Shown here: positions 1 to 9,722 of the stretch, one piece after another
Layout of the letters: every line of letters starts with the position of its first letter
How positions within the stretch are numbered: the stretch's first letter is position 1
DNA from: Flectonema sp. DT1601
Taxonomy: Eukaryota; Euglenozoa; Diplonemea; Diplonemida; Diplonemidae
Length of the DNA stretch: 64,000 bases
Assembly (NCBI GenBank): GCA_964019425.1
Contig: OZ025780.1
Coordinates: 266,001-330,000 of the forward strand
Direction of reading: 5' to 3'
Notes under the pieces: model-generated
Database searches by the model: none
What the model saw: only the letters and a program-made list of their open reading frames with translations
What the model was told of the DNA's origin: nothing
Position numbers and translations under genes: made by a program

Positions 1-1162
1 AAAAGTGTTGGAGGGACGCTATCCACAGAATTACAGCTCAGTCTGTAGTAAGCTGCTTGTGTGAAATAGAAATACGACGACAACCTGACTCTACTCAGAC
101 TCAGACGACTGGTGATATCCAACGCGATGATAATTATATCGTTATGTATGACCCTGGTTATGATTAGACATGTTCTTTTTATTTTTTACACTTCAAAATA
201 TATCAACTAAACTCTGAGTGATACAAAAGAGAATCATAAGTCTCACTCACTGTTGATCAAATCATAAGAAGTAAAGTGAAAAGAAAAAAAAGTTCCCTCA
301 TAAATACGGAAACTCTATTCCGTATTCTGAAGGACACCACGAGTGACTCATACTCGGCAACATTTGTGTGAGTTCACACAAAATGTTTTTTCTGTTTCTG
401 AAAATCGCATTTGAAGGTGTTTTGCGATGTTACCTCTCTTTTTCCTTTTCCTCTTCTTTCCTGTTTTTTTTTTTTGTCAATTCAGAATTCTACTTTCTCA
501 CTCAGAATTTTGAACCGAAGCTGGCGGTTGAGTGGTGCTTTGCGTCCTCATATCTTCTCTCTCTTTAGATCGTATTTTATACTTCGGAAACACTTCAGCA
601 TTCTATTTCTCACTTGGAATTCTGAAGTAGGTCCTGTTTTCCCTCTATTTTTTTTTTCTGTTATATTTTTTTTCTGGCAGGGTAGTTTGAGACTTCAGCT
701 GAGTATTGTTCAACCGAATCTCTCTCTCTCTCTGTCCTCTAATTGATAACTTCGACTCTGGGTTATAGTTCGTTGAAAAGATGGATTTTTTTTAATTTTT
801 TTTTTTTTTTGTAGCCTGAAAACTCCCGCTATGAACTCTTTTGATCAATCTCAAAAAAACAATGTAAAAACTCGTTTCATTTTTTTTTTTTTTTTTTTTT
901 GCATTTAACAAGTATTGTAAGAACGAAAAAGAATGTTGGGCAGCACACGTAAACCTCCTTTAGCTTTTTCAGTTTAAGTCGGTTCACGGTTTCGTGCACA
1001 AACAATTTTTTTTTTTTTTTCGTTTCACGCAAACAAGAAGTGTGATACCTTTCCTCTCTCTTTGGGAGAGATCAGTTAGCGCAATGCTTGTTACTTAATA
1101 ATAATAATAATAATCCTTGTTAAATGTTATTTCTTTTCTAAGGAAATCATCAAATAGGATGA
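1..1162. other. Intergenic, no gene seen
   Basis: A/T-rich sequence with several poly(T) runs, a short (TC)n tract near 720-735 and an (ATA)n run near 1098-1113. The short open frames here are pyrimidine-run artefacts with low-complexity Phe/Leu/Ser translations. The right end is the presumed 5' flank of the first + strand gene. Confidence 0.6.
1141..1142 (+). promoter_or_regulatory. Candidate splice acceptor before PPR-like gene
   Basis: An AG preceded by a pyrimidine-rich run (TTATTTCTTTTCTAAG) lies about 20 bases before the start codon. It could be a spliced-leader acceptor or the end of a 5' UTR intron. Confidence 0.4.
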
Positions 1163-2806
1163 ATGTCTACTAAAATAGTGTCATCTCGTATTCCCCAAAC
1201 CCGAAGAGATGCCATTGCAGAACTCACAAAGTACACCAGTAGACTACGAGAAGGACACATAATACCTCCTCCGAAAAAAGATTCAGTCGCGAACACGGAT
1301 TTCAACCTCTCGTTCTTATTGAGAAGAGAGTTTTCATGGAAGAATCCAAAATGGATCCCATATACTAAAGCAGAGGGTAGACTACCTGTTGGTAGTCTTT
1401 ATATGTTAATAAATCAAGGTTGGAAAGTTGGTGTCATGTGTTGGGTTGTCGTTATTCAGATTTACACAAACCTTGGAAGAGTTAGTCTGGCTGAGGACGC
1501 CTATCGAAGCATCAGAAATGACACAGCCAATGAGACAGGAACGTCACCAACGAGCAGTAAGTACAACCACAGACTAATATTAGATGCTATGCTTTGGTTA
1601 TACGCGTATACATCAAATGCAATGAAATTTAAACAAACTTGGCAATACATGGTTTCACTTGAAATGGATTTCTGTGGAAGTTGCTATGCCGCAGCCGCAA
1701 CTCTATTCCAAAAATGTGGTCTTGAAAATCAAACAAAAAACATATTGAGATACTGCATTGCGAATGAAGTTACTATTTTAGGAAAAATGTTTGTACCTTT
1801 TTTTTCGATGGTTAGGTCGGGAGATGATGTTCGAAAGACTTGCTTGATGTACACTGGACTAGTGAAACAATCACTAGGAAATGATCACATATCAGCGGTA
1901 CTTCTATCAATTACAAAAGGAGTAGTTGATCGCGAGTGGAATTCAAATTCTGAATCTGACTTAAAAGATGGAATCGAATCCGTAATATCTGTTCTGTTAG
2001 ATCATACTTCCGAAGTAATGGTTCGCTCAGTTGAGTTATGGATTGATTCATTCCAAGTCTGCGCCGGTAATAAGGACGCTTTTAATGTTCTATTTGACTT
2101 ACTAAAATCAAACCACCAAACCGACATCGACACTGAGGACATCTCAGCATGGCACAACATACTACGAGCATGTGTTAAAGCTAATTGTATTCCAACAGCA
2201 GAGACAAGCTTCTCTCAGATAGCAACTCCGGGTCCGTCTGCTTATTCAGATTTAATTGGTTTGTATGTTAATAATAAAATATTTGGAAAAATAACACAAC
2301 TTTGGAAAAGTATGTCAGTGGAACCAAACAGACTCTGCTATTCATTATATATTCAAGCATGTGGTGATAAGTGTAGCAGTCCGAGTGATTTATATCTCAG
2401 ATTGGGTGAGTTGCTTTTCGAACAAGCGACTGACAGAGATCTTCCATCAGGAGATCTGTTCATGTTCGCAATGATGATGAGACTCTACGTTAAGGCTGGT
2501 GATGCTCGAAAGGCTCGTCTTCTTGAAAGACTGAGAGTTAGTACTGGAACACCAAAGGGGAAATTATACCGAACATTCTTTAGAGAGGTCTCTCCAGGAC
2601 CTACTCCTTCTTCTCAGTTTGTTTGGTTACCTCTTTCTGATGAAAAGGAACCCTCTGATGAAGAGATGAAACAGTCTGAGGAGTCGCAAGATGATGAACT
2701 CCCCGACGATTCTGATGACCTTCTAACGAGTGAGATCATGTTGAGGAGAGCGCGGATACGAAAGTTAGCCTGGTCAAGTTCTCAAGGAAGTCATTCTTCT
2801 GATTGA
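1163..2806 (+). CDS. PPR-like helical-repeat protein, 547 aa
   Basis: Largely alpha-helical protein with repeated units of about 35 residues, such as WHNILRACVKANCIPTAETS followed by a segment starting AYSDLIGLYVNN, and a further pair around residues 75-180. This spacing and the aromatic/small-residue pattern resemble pentatricopeptide repeats, which bind organellar RNA. The repeats are divergent, so a TPR-like reading is possible. The last 70 residues are acidic and Ser-rich, ending in a short basic patch. No clear targeting peptide is visible, although the N-terminus is Arg/Ser/Thr-rich and could target a mitochondrion. An out-of-frame ATG at 1159 opens a 4-codon upstream frame overlapping this start, so translation may be tuned by leaky scanning. 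The stop is TGA, showing that UGA normally terminates in this genome. The next gene begins only 198 bases downstream. Confidence 0.6.
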   Translation: MSTKIVSSRIPQTRRDAIAELTKYTSRLREGHIIPPPKKDSVANTDFNLSFLLRREFSWKNPKWIPYTKAEGRLPVGSLYMLINQGWKVGVMCWVVVIQIYTNLGRVSLAEDAYRSIRNDTANETGTSPTSSKYNHRLILDAMLWLYAYTSNAMKFKQTWQYMVSLEMDFCGSCYAAAATLFQKCGLENQTKNILRYCIANEVTILGKMFVPFFSMVRSGDDVRKTCLMYTGLVKQSLGNDHISAVLLSITKGVVDREWNSNSESDLKDGIESVISVLLDHTSEVMVRSVELWIDSFQVCAGNKDAFNVLFDLLKSNHQTDIDTEDISAWHNILRACVKANCIPTAETSFSQIATPGPSAYSDLIGLYVNNKIFGKITQLWKSMSVEPNRLCYSLYIQACGDKCSSPSDLYLRLGELLFEQATDRDLPSGDLFMFAMMMRLYVKAGDARKARLLERLRVSTGTPKGKLYRTFFREVSPGPTPSSQFVWLPLSDEKEPSDEEMKQSEESQDDELPDDSDDLLTSEIMLRRARIRKLAWSSSQGSHSSD

Positions 2807-2997
2807 GTTGTTAACAACTCAATCATGTCAGCATTTTGATGCGTTTTATTTCTGTCGTATTATTTTCAAATATATTTTACTTTCTTCGAACAGGATTATC
2901 ACACAGAGCTCCGACGAATTTTTTTTTTTTTTTTTTTGAATTTTAGAAACATCAAATAAATTTACTTAAAATTACTAATAAATTAATTTATCCCTTC

Positions 2998-2999
2998 AG
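2998..2999 (+). promoter_or_regulatory. Candidate splice acceptor before cyclin L
   Basis: TTTATCCCTTCAG lies 5 bases before the start codon and follows a long poly(T) tract. The whole space from the previous stop is 198 bases, leaving little room for a promoter plus a noncoding exon, so a trans-splice acceptor is favoured. Confidence 0.5.
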
Positions 3000-3004
3000 A
3001 GAAG

Positions 3005-4144
3005 ATGAATGGAGTGGGGGCCTCAGACATCTTCGGCTTCCAACTCTCACAGAGAGAGTTGGAAATCACACCGTCGCGAAGAGATGGAATCGACGCTGAA
3101 ACGGAACGGGAACAACGATCGGTTGGATGTGAAATGATACTTGACACTGGTATCCTCGTACAGCTACCAATGGTCTGCATGGCTAGAGCACAAGTTTTAT
3201 TCCATAGATTCTATTATATAAACTCACTAAAAGATTGCGACGTACCAGCTGTCGCCGCAGTGATGTTATTCCTTTCAGCAAAACTTGAGGAATGTCATCA
3301 AAAAATGAGAGTCATTCTAATTGCATTTCAAAGGATTTGTATGAGACGATCAGGTATTCAAGATGCTAGCGCGAAGCTACCAGTGATCGACATCGGTTCT
3401 CAGACATATTTTGCTGTCAAAAGTGTGTTTGTGTCTATTGAGCATAATATATTAACGTCGCTCGGATTCTTAATGTTCGTTGAACATCCGTACAAATACG
3501 TTGTTATCATAACAAGAATCATAGCAGAGCGTGAACCTCAGGAAACTAAACTTGCTGTCGCACAACACTCTTGGTCCCTCATTAACGACTCTTTAAGAAC
3601 GACTCTCTGCTGTAGGTTTCCAGATAACGTTGTAGCAGTCTCAGCAGTGTTTCTCTCTATTAGAAAACACTTAATAAAAGTACCAACTCATTGGTGGAAA
3701 TTATTTGATACAGCAACGGCTGACCTACTTGAATGCTGCAAAACTCTTGCAGAAAAACCAACAAAACGGTGTCGTTACAAACGACTAGTTCACCCGGAAG
3801 GCATGATGCTGCCTGCTGAATACTTCGATTTTAAAGATGAACCTGACTTTTCTCCAATTCGACCTTATGAACCTGAGCCAGTTCACCCGCCAACACCAAC
3901 AGTCTCAGACAACAAGGATAAAAAAGATAAGAAAGATAAAAAAGACAAGAAAGATAAAAAGGAAAGGAAGGATAAAAAAAGAGATGACAGGGATCGTCGG
4001 CGACGAGCAAGCAGCAGCCCTGATCGACAGAGAAGACGGGGACGGGATCGGTATGACAGACGCGACAGAAGTTGGAGTCGTGATCGCTACCGTGAACGAG
4101 ACAGAAGAGATAGAGACAGAGATAGAGATAGATATCGGAGATGA
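3005..4144 (+). CDS. L-type cyclin with basic RS-like tail, 379 aa
   Basis: The N-terminal cyclin box (about residues 40-150) contains RAQVLFHRFYY and the signature SAKLEECHQKMR, matching cyclin L/K/T-type transcription and splicing cyclins. A second cyclin fold follows to about residue 255. The C-terminus after residue 295 begins with a run of KKD/KDKK repeats and continues into Arg/Asp/Ser-rich RDRR and RERDRRDRD repeats, the RS-like tail typical of cyclin L. Cyclin L partners CDK11-type kinases and links transcription to pre-mRNA splicing in nuclear speckles. The start was chosen because it is the first ATG after a pyrimidine-rich AG. The Lys repeat is a purine-only microsatellite-like stretch and may vary in length. 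The stop is TGA. Confidence 0.8.
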   Translation: MNGVGASDIFGFQLSQRELEITPSRRDGIDAETEREQRSVGCEMILDTGILVQLPMVCMARAQVLFHRFYYINSLKDCDVPAVAAVMLFLSAKLEECHQKMRVILIAFQRICMRRSGIQDASAKLPVIDIGSQTYFAVKSVFVSIEHNILTSLGFLMFVEHPYKYVVIITRIIAEREPQETKLAVAQHSWSLINDSLRTTLCCRFPDNVVAVSAVFLSIRKHLIKVPTHWWKLFDTATADLLECCKTLAEKPTKRCRYKRLVHPEGMMLPAEYFDFKDEPDFSPIRPYEPEPVHPPTPTVSDNKDKKDKKDKKDKKDKKERKDKKRDDRDRRRRASSSPDRQRRRGRDRYDRRDRSWSRDRYRERDRRDRDRDRDRYRR

Positions 4145-4380
4145 TATGCTGCAGTATCACGTGTTCCGATCAACTCTAAAAGTTTCAACAGTGAGGCTTG
4201 AACTTAACATACTTTGGGCATCAAGTCAAAAAAAAAAAAAAACCATGCCAAAAAAAATATTACTTTTTGCCATCAATTCTTTGCAGTACTCGCTGCTATG
4301 CGTAACGAAGTGATTTGACTGCTGTGTTTGTAACAAATTATAATTATCTAAGCAAGCATCACAACCCCCCCCAAAACAAA

Positions 4381-4992
4381 ATGCCATCCACCAACGAATG
4401 GAGATTCATTGAGATCGGCCGTCTCGTTCTCATCACCAGGGGAAAGTACGAGAACAAGGTCGCCACCGTTGTTGATGTTGTTGACCAGAACAGAGTCCTC
4501 GTTGACAGCCCTCCAGCTGACTCCGCTTGGACTGGTATCCCTCGTCACGTTGTGACCCTCAGAGATTGTGAAGCTACCCCAGTAGCCACCTCCATCCAGA
4601 GAGGACTTAAGGCCGGTAAGCTTACCAAGGTGTGTTCAGTTTCTAATTACTATTTTAGTCGTTATTGTTGGTCTCGACTATCAGCAAACAACAACAACAA
4701 CTCAAACAGGCAATCAAGGAGCAGAACACCCTCGGAAGATGGGAGGAGCTCAAGTGGGCAAAGAAGATTCAGTTCCGTGACGCGCGTACCAACATCAACG
4801 ACTTTGACAGATTCTGTCTTGACAAGGCTCGTCGTACTAGAGCCTTCACCCTCCGTAAAAAGGTTTGTTTTATTGATTTGTGTGACTCGACTAAAGCTGA
4901 ACTGCAAAAAAACAAACAAAAATCAACAGCTCGCTGACAAGCTTACTAAGGCCGGAAAGAAGGAAAAGGCCGCCAAGGTCTTCAAGGCATAA
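4381..4992 (+). CDS. RPL14: Large-subunit ribosomal protein eL14, three exons
   Basis: Exons are 4381-4629, 4710-4862 and 4930-4992, giving 154 aa. Both introns are GT-AG and phase 0: 80 bases (GTGTGTTCAG...AACAG) and 67 bases (GTTTGTTTTA...CAACAG). The N-terminal KOW-like region reads IEIGRLVLITRGKYENKVAT, then VDVVDQNRVLVDSP. After splicing the second exon carries WAKKIQFRDARTNINDFDRF, corresponding to the eL14 signature [20 protein letters not shown] known from animal homologues. The Lys/Ala-rich tail is short, as in many protists. The protein is a structural component of the 60S subunit. Exons are clearly richer in C/G than the flanking genes, as expected for a highly expressed gene. A pyrimidine-flanked AG (TATAATTATCTAAG) precedes the start by about 35 bases. 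Confidence 0.93.
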   Translation: MPSTNEWRFIEIGRLVLITRGKYENKVATVVDVVDQNRVLVDSPPADSAWTGIPRHVVTLRDCEATPVATSIQRGLKAGKLTKVCSVSNYYFSRYCWSRLSANNNNNSNRQSRSRTPSEDGRSSSGQRRFSSVTRVPTSTTLTDSVLTRLVVLEPSPSVKRFVLLICVTRLKLNCKKTNKNQQLADKLTKAGKKEKAAKVFKA

Positions 4993-5337
4993 ATATCTCA
5001 TTCATCTGATAATTGTGTGATGCATGTGACGAAGTACTTGTAGTGCTTCAGTTTGAAGTACGCAATCTACCAGTGTCGTCGAAGTAAGAATCAATCAAAG
5101 ACTACTACTGGCTTACATCCGATTTGTACGGAAATGCCGCGAGTGTGTTACGCTTCGAGTGTGCATTCTGTTTGTGTGTTTTCAAAAACTAATAATCTCA
5201 CTTCATCATTACAGCTGCAGTATGAAACTACTTCACGTCATGTCACATCGGGTAGTGTGATATAGTATTGTCTTACTTTATAAGATGATATTATTTTCAT
5301 CTTTTTATTCTTTTTTTTTAAAAGCAAAACACTTACA
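4993..5337 (+). other. Intergenic spacer, no gene seen
   Basis: About 345 bases between eL14 and the dehydrogenase. It ends in a strong pyrimidine tract (TTCTTTTTTTTTAAAAG) just before the next start, a candidate acceptor. Nothing else recognisable was seen. Confidence 0.5.
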
Positions 5338-6120
5338 ATGGATCTCCCACAAAAGGACCAGCGTATCGCTCTCGTAACAGGTGCCAGTAGTGGTATCGGT
5401 GAAGCTGTTGCTGAGTATTTTTGTAAACACGGGATTGCTGTAATTGCTTGTGGAAGACGAATGGATAAACTTCTTGCGTTGAAAGAGCGCATGCAGGGCA
5501 GGGCACCTGTTCACGTTGTTTCATTTGATGTAACAAACTACGACAAAGTAAAGAGAAAGATCTCATCACTTCCAGCAGAGTGGAGAAGAATTAACATCCT
5601 TGTTAACAATGCTGGGAATGCTCATGGACTTGATCCTATTCAAAATGGAAATGAAAAAGATTGGGATGCAATGATTGATATCAACGTAAAAGGATTACTT
5701 TACGTTACGAAAGCAACTCTTCCATTAATGCCAACGATGTCTGATAGTATGATTGTAAACATTGGATCTATCGCTGGAAAGGAATCCTATCCAAATGGAA
5801 ATGTTTATTGCGCATCTAAAGCAGCTGTTGACAGTCTGACTCAGGGAATGAGATTTGATCTATACAAGCAAGGGATTAGAGTAGGTGCTGTTCATCCTGG
5901 GTTAGTCTCAACAGAGTTTTCTCTCGTTAGATTTAAAGGAGACAAGACCAGAGCTGACAATGTTTATAATGGAGTTCGTGCCCTCACTGCTGCTGACTGT
6001 GCCGATGCTGTTTTGTACATGGTAACCAGACCTAGTCACGTTAGTCTTCATGATGTTCTACTAATGCCTGCTGATCAGGCTGCTGCACGTGATCTCATTA
6101 GGGCTCCTGCTAAGCTGTAG
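5338..6120 (+). CDS. Short-chain dehydrogenase (YdfG/serine 3-dehydrogenase type), 260 aa
   Basis: Classical SDR with all key elements: the dinucleotide-binding motif TGASSGIG at residues 14-21, NNAG at 90-93, structural Asn 116, and the catalytic set Ser 144, Tyr 157 and Lys 161 (YCASK). CGRR at residues 38-41, after the second beta strand, supports NADP(H) preference. Later segments (KESYPNGNVYCASKAAVDSL and VHPGLVSTEFSLVRFKGD) match the YdfG/serine dehydrogenase subfamily, which oxidises L-serine and related 3-hydroxy acids. It is soluble, has no targeting peptide and is probably cytosolic. Length is normal for the family (about 250 aa). The gene is intronless. Confidence 0.88.
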   Translation: MDLPQKDQRIALVTGASSGIGEAVAEYFCKHGIAVIACGRRMDKLLALKERMQGRAPVHVVSFDVTNYDKVKRKISSLPAEWRRINILVNNAGNAHGLDPIQNGNEKDWDAMIDINVKGLLYVTKATLPLMPTMSDSMIVNIGSIAGKESYPNGNVYCASKAAVDSLTQGMRFDLYKQGIRVGAVHPGLVSTEFSLVRFKGDKTRADNVYNGVRALTAADCADAVLYMVTRPSHVSLHDVLLMPADQAAARDLIRAPAKL

Positions 6121-7018
6121 GTGTGTTTGGGGTTTCCCAGAGATTATTGTTCCTTTGAGTTTGATAATAAAAAATATCGACTTTTACCCCGGTTTTGGTT
6201 CCCTTTAAATAATTTCTTAATGAAAATGTTGTGTTTTTTTTTATTTTTATTATTTGTATATTGTTCTGCGAGTGGAAAACAAAATAAAAAATAAAAAGGG
6301 AATCGTGTGGGATAACATCGCTTTTTTTGATAAAAATAGCGCAAACGCTCCAAAGAGAGTGATGTCCTGTTTTTTGTTTTTGATTTCTTTGTTGTTTTTC
6401 CCCCGTTCCTTTTTGTTATCCTAATCCCACAGTGTCGAACACTAGACGGGGTCATACTATTCGTGAGTGTTAACGGGTTGGTAGTTTTTCTTTCCGAAAC
6501 CAAAAAAAAAAAAAAAACTGTTGTGACACAACGGTAAAACGACTTGTTAAAATTCTCTCGAATCTGAGCCGTATGTTTCCCCCCTTCCCCATTTTTCTTT
6601 TTTTAAAATTAAAAAAAAACAACTACCACCAACCGGTTGTTGTATGCATAAATATCGGAAAAACTTATTGAGAACTTTCAGAGAGCTCGATTAATAAAAG
6701 TTGTGTTTCATTATTACTATTTTTTCCCGTTTGAATTCTTTTGAATTCCAGATTTTTTGCAGGGAATTTTGATTTTCTTTTGTTTTTTTATTTTTTCAAT
6801 TCCCCCCTACAAAAACTCAAAAAACGTTTCTTAACCAGGAAAACATAACGTAAACTTAAAATTTTTTTTCTCATTTTTTTACCATGCATAAGTGTACGTA
6901 CCTTGGTGAGGTATGTTATTTTGAGCACTACAGCAACATGACATTTGTTCTTTTTTCTCATCAAACAGGACAATCCAATTAGAAAACTTCATTAGCAGCG
7001 GAAAAGAGTTGAATTCTG

Positions 7019-7049
<31 letters not shown>

Positions 7050-7149
7050 TTAAATTTTCTTCTTCTAGAGTAACAACAACAAAAAAAAAAAAATTTGACA
7101 AAAACTGTAAACAAGTTTACAGACCACATGAATTGCTATTGACTGAGAA
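6121..7149 (+). other. Long A/T-rich spacer
   Basis: About 1 kb with repeated poly(T) and poly(A) runs, including one of about 30 A near 7020-7046. No credible coding region was seen. The right end carries AACAAGTTTACAG, a candidate acceptor 27 bases before the next start. An ATG at 7128 opens a 4-codon upstream frame ending in TGA before the main start. Confidence 0.5.
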
Positions 7150-9315
7150 ATGTTGCAAAAAATTTTCAAAAGGAAGAAAAAAAAGGACGAGAAGGAGGAG
7201 AAAGATGAGAAGCCTGAGGATATTGAAATAGCTGATGAACCAATACCTCCGAGACAACACATAAATGATGATGATGTAATGTGGTTTGCTGAACATCAGG
7301 GATACAGAAATACTGATTGGTACAGGCAGAGGTTTCCACTGCCAGCTGACGACTTCGAATCTCCAGAGGCAGAAGTCAAAACTGAAAAAAAAAAAGAATT
7401 GAAAAAAGGATTGAAGACAAAGAAAGTTCCTGAACAAAAAAAGGAACAAAAAAAAGTAAAAATAGATTCCAGAACAGATGCAGACAGATTGTTAGATGGC
7501 AATGAAAACGATGAATTATATGAAATGTCAAGAGCGGGTGGTCATGCGAGGTGGTTACGAACTTTAAATGCTTTCCCATTGTCTGATGTAGTTGCTGCTG
7601 CAGGTCTCTCAATGGTGGCCAGTCTTTGTATTAGGCTTTGGTGGTGGCCTCAACCCAGACCAACAATTCATATTTCTGATGCAAAGCTTCTTGAACCAGC
7701 ACCTACTCGATACCACACAGCTATTCGGTTTAGAATTAAAACTTTGAGAATGTTATTACAAGACAATGCTTCCAACATGTTGGATTATGACGTTCGGGTT
7801 TTTATTGCAAAATTCGCATTTCCCAGCAGAAAAGTTTCCGAAGACTCGATCACCGATCCGCTCCAAACTCTTCATGAGCTTCAGGAAGTTGTGAAAATGA
7901 TATTCAAGACGATGCCTACTTTAATATCAAAGGTACCCCTTCCTCTTCGACAAAGGATCGCCTCGTGTGTTACTCACCCACTGAGAGAAGGTTCTGCTCC
8001 ACGAGAGCAGCCTGAGGTCATCAACCTCTTTGCAACACCTGACAAGACTGAGAGGAAAGTAACGTTCTCTGATCAGCGGAAGAAGTCTCCGAGGCTGGTG
8101 CGAATTACAGATGATCGACCTCTGAGAAACACTTCTCCAATCTCACCGCAGTCACCAATTCCATCAGAACGATTGAAGACGATAACTCCTCCTCAGTCTA
8201 ATAGATCTCTTCTATCACCTGCTTTACTAACTCCTGGGAGTCCGAATTCGGAACTTCTGAAGTCTCCATCGATGAGTCCACCTCAGCAATCGGAGAGTGT
8301 GAAATCACCTTTGAGTCTACAGCAATCAGAAGGTGTGAAGTCACCACTACAATCAGAGAGTGTGAAGTCACCACTACAATCAGGGGGTGTGAAATCGCCT
8401 ATGAGTCTGCAGCAATCAGAGAGTGTGAAGTCACCACTACAATCGGAGAGTGTGAAGTCACCAATGTCAACATTGCTACCTCCGAAGAGTCCATTCTCAT
8501 TGCAACCAACCAGTCCTTCAACACCTCAATTTGAAGTCGTGAAATCACCGACTGTAACCGATGCGGGTGAATCTCTTGTGTCACCAACGGGTCCAGTTTT
8601 CAATGCGCTGGATAACAACCCTCAAGTAGTACCATCTGAGTCTGAGTCATCACCTTCTGCTACGGTAGCACCTCCAACAGTAAGTTCCGTTCCTACATTT
8701 GAATCACCACCAAGGGATCCAAAACCATCAAATGTTCTGTATAAAGCTGACTTTCCATTTAGGAGGAGGAATAGTGATTTAGACTTACTGGAACATCTAC
8801 CGACTCCTATCAACCCTTCAGGTAATGGTATTAAACTGAAGTTAGAATCAGCTGCGTTGACTTTGGAAAAGATGAATGGACTTGAAAGGAAAATTAGATT
8901 CGTTCTATCTTGTTTTTATTATAAATACTCACAAGATGATATGAAGCGAGTTAATCAAGTCACCTCTGCTATAATATATTCTAATGATGTTCCGGGTACT
9001 ATGAGAAATGCGATTATCGCGATGTGTAAAAAGTACCATCAGTGCTGTGAACATTGGCTGTACCCATCTCCATTCTTACCAAAGGCTGTGCTATCTATTC
9101 ACATTGGGTTATTCCTTGCGGCCTTTGATCGTTGCGCTGGTACGCCTTCGACGGTGAGATCAGTAGTGAGTGGAATTGTTAACGATCCGTCTCCTTGTCA
9201 AATGTACGGACATATAGTACAGTCTCTCTGTGACAAGTATCAGAAATGTGGTGCTGATTACAGCGATTGGGGAGGTGATTACCCTTTATCTCTCTACGTT
9301 ATCCACAATGGGTAA
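7150..9315 (+). CDS. Unrecognised membrane-associated protein with KSP repeats, 721 aa
   Basis: I do not recognise the family. The first 30 residues are almost all Lys/Glu/Asp, and a second Lys-rich stretch lies near residues 75-105. A hydrophobic segment around residues 140-165 (VVAAAGLSMVASLCIRLWWW) is a possible membrane anchor. Residues about 375-440 hold seven copies of a S-(E/G)-(S/G)-V-K-S-P-(L/M) motif, reminiscent of the KSP phosphorylation repeats of neurofilaments, inside a Ser/Pro-rich low-complexity region (about 300-540). The C-terminal 160 residues look like a folded helical domain with many Cys (AMCKKYHQCCEHWLYPSPFL). A phosphorylated linker between an anchor and a globular domain is plausible, but the function is unknown. 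Confidence 0.7.
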   Translation: MLQKIFKRKKKKDEKEEKDEKPEDIEIADEPIPPRQHINDDDVMWFAEHQGYRNTDWYRQRFPLPADDFESPEAEVKTEKKKELKKGLKTKKVPEQKKEQKKVKIDSRTDADRLLDGNENDELYEMSRAGGHARWLRTLNAFPLSDVVAAAGLSMVASLCIRLWWWPQPRPTIHISDAKLLEPAPTRYHTAIRFRIKTLRMLLQDNASNMLDYDVRVFIAKFAFPSRKVSEDSITDPLQTLHELQEVVKMIFKTMPTLISKVPLPLRQRIASCVTHPLREGSAPREQPEVINLFATPDKTERKVTFSDQRKKSPRLVRITDDRPLRNTSPISPQSPIPSERLKTITPPQSNRSLLSPALLTPGSPNSELLKSPSMSPPQQSESVKSPLSLQQSEGVKSPLQSESVKSPLQSGGVKSPMSLQQSESVKSPLQSESVKSPMSTLLPPKSPFSLQPTSPSTPQFEVVKSPTVTDAGESLVSPTGPVFNALDNNPQVVPSESESSPSATVAPPTVSSVPTFESPPRDPKPSNVLYKADFPFRRRNSDLDLLEHLPTPINPSGNGIKLKLESAALTLEKMNGLERKIRFVLSCFYYKYSQDDMKRVNQVTSAIIYSNDVPGTMRNAIIAMCKKYHQCCEHWLYPSPFLPKAVLSIHIGLFLAAFDRCAGTPSTVRSVVSGIVNDPSPCQMYGHIVQSLCDKYQKCGADYSDWGGDYPLSLYVIHNG

Positions 9316-9722
9316 GCGCTTGTTTTACTCACTGTGTTGAGGAGGGGCGGGTCAACTTCGATTTTTCAACCTTGCCTTTCTTGCCAAAAGACTTGCGATA
9401 TTTCTTATTTCGCTATAAGTATATCTCTCTTTTAGTTTTTGTTGTATTGAGTTTTATGAAGTGAGAATTTAAAAAAAAAAATAAAAAAATAACAAGGTAT
9501 TTCTATTCTCTATGGTGTGTTGTATTGTACCAGTTTTTCACCTCACCAACTTTGGGGTATCACTCCAAATAAGGAAATTTACGACGCAATTTTTTTTCAA
9601 ACAGGTAGAAGGGAATCAAAACTACTCGACGGATGTCTTGGATGAATCTTTTTCTAATAATTAAAAATTAAATAAAAAATCATATTTTCTCCCTTAAAAA
9701 AGTAAATGCCTCTCACTAGCTG
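9316..9722 (+). other. Intergenic spacer
   Basis: A/T-rich, about 400 bases, with poly(A) tracts. Two AG sites (CTCCCTTAAAAAAG and CCTCTCACTAG) sit just before the permease start. No gene seen. Confidence 0.45.

Noticed and set aside
411-746. Open frames in the first kilobase
   Set aside because: Translations are Phe/Leu/Ser runs from poly(T) and (TC)n tracts, with no domain-like pattern.
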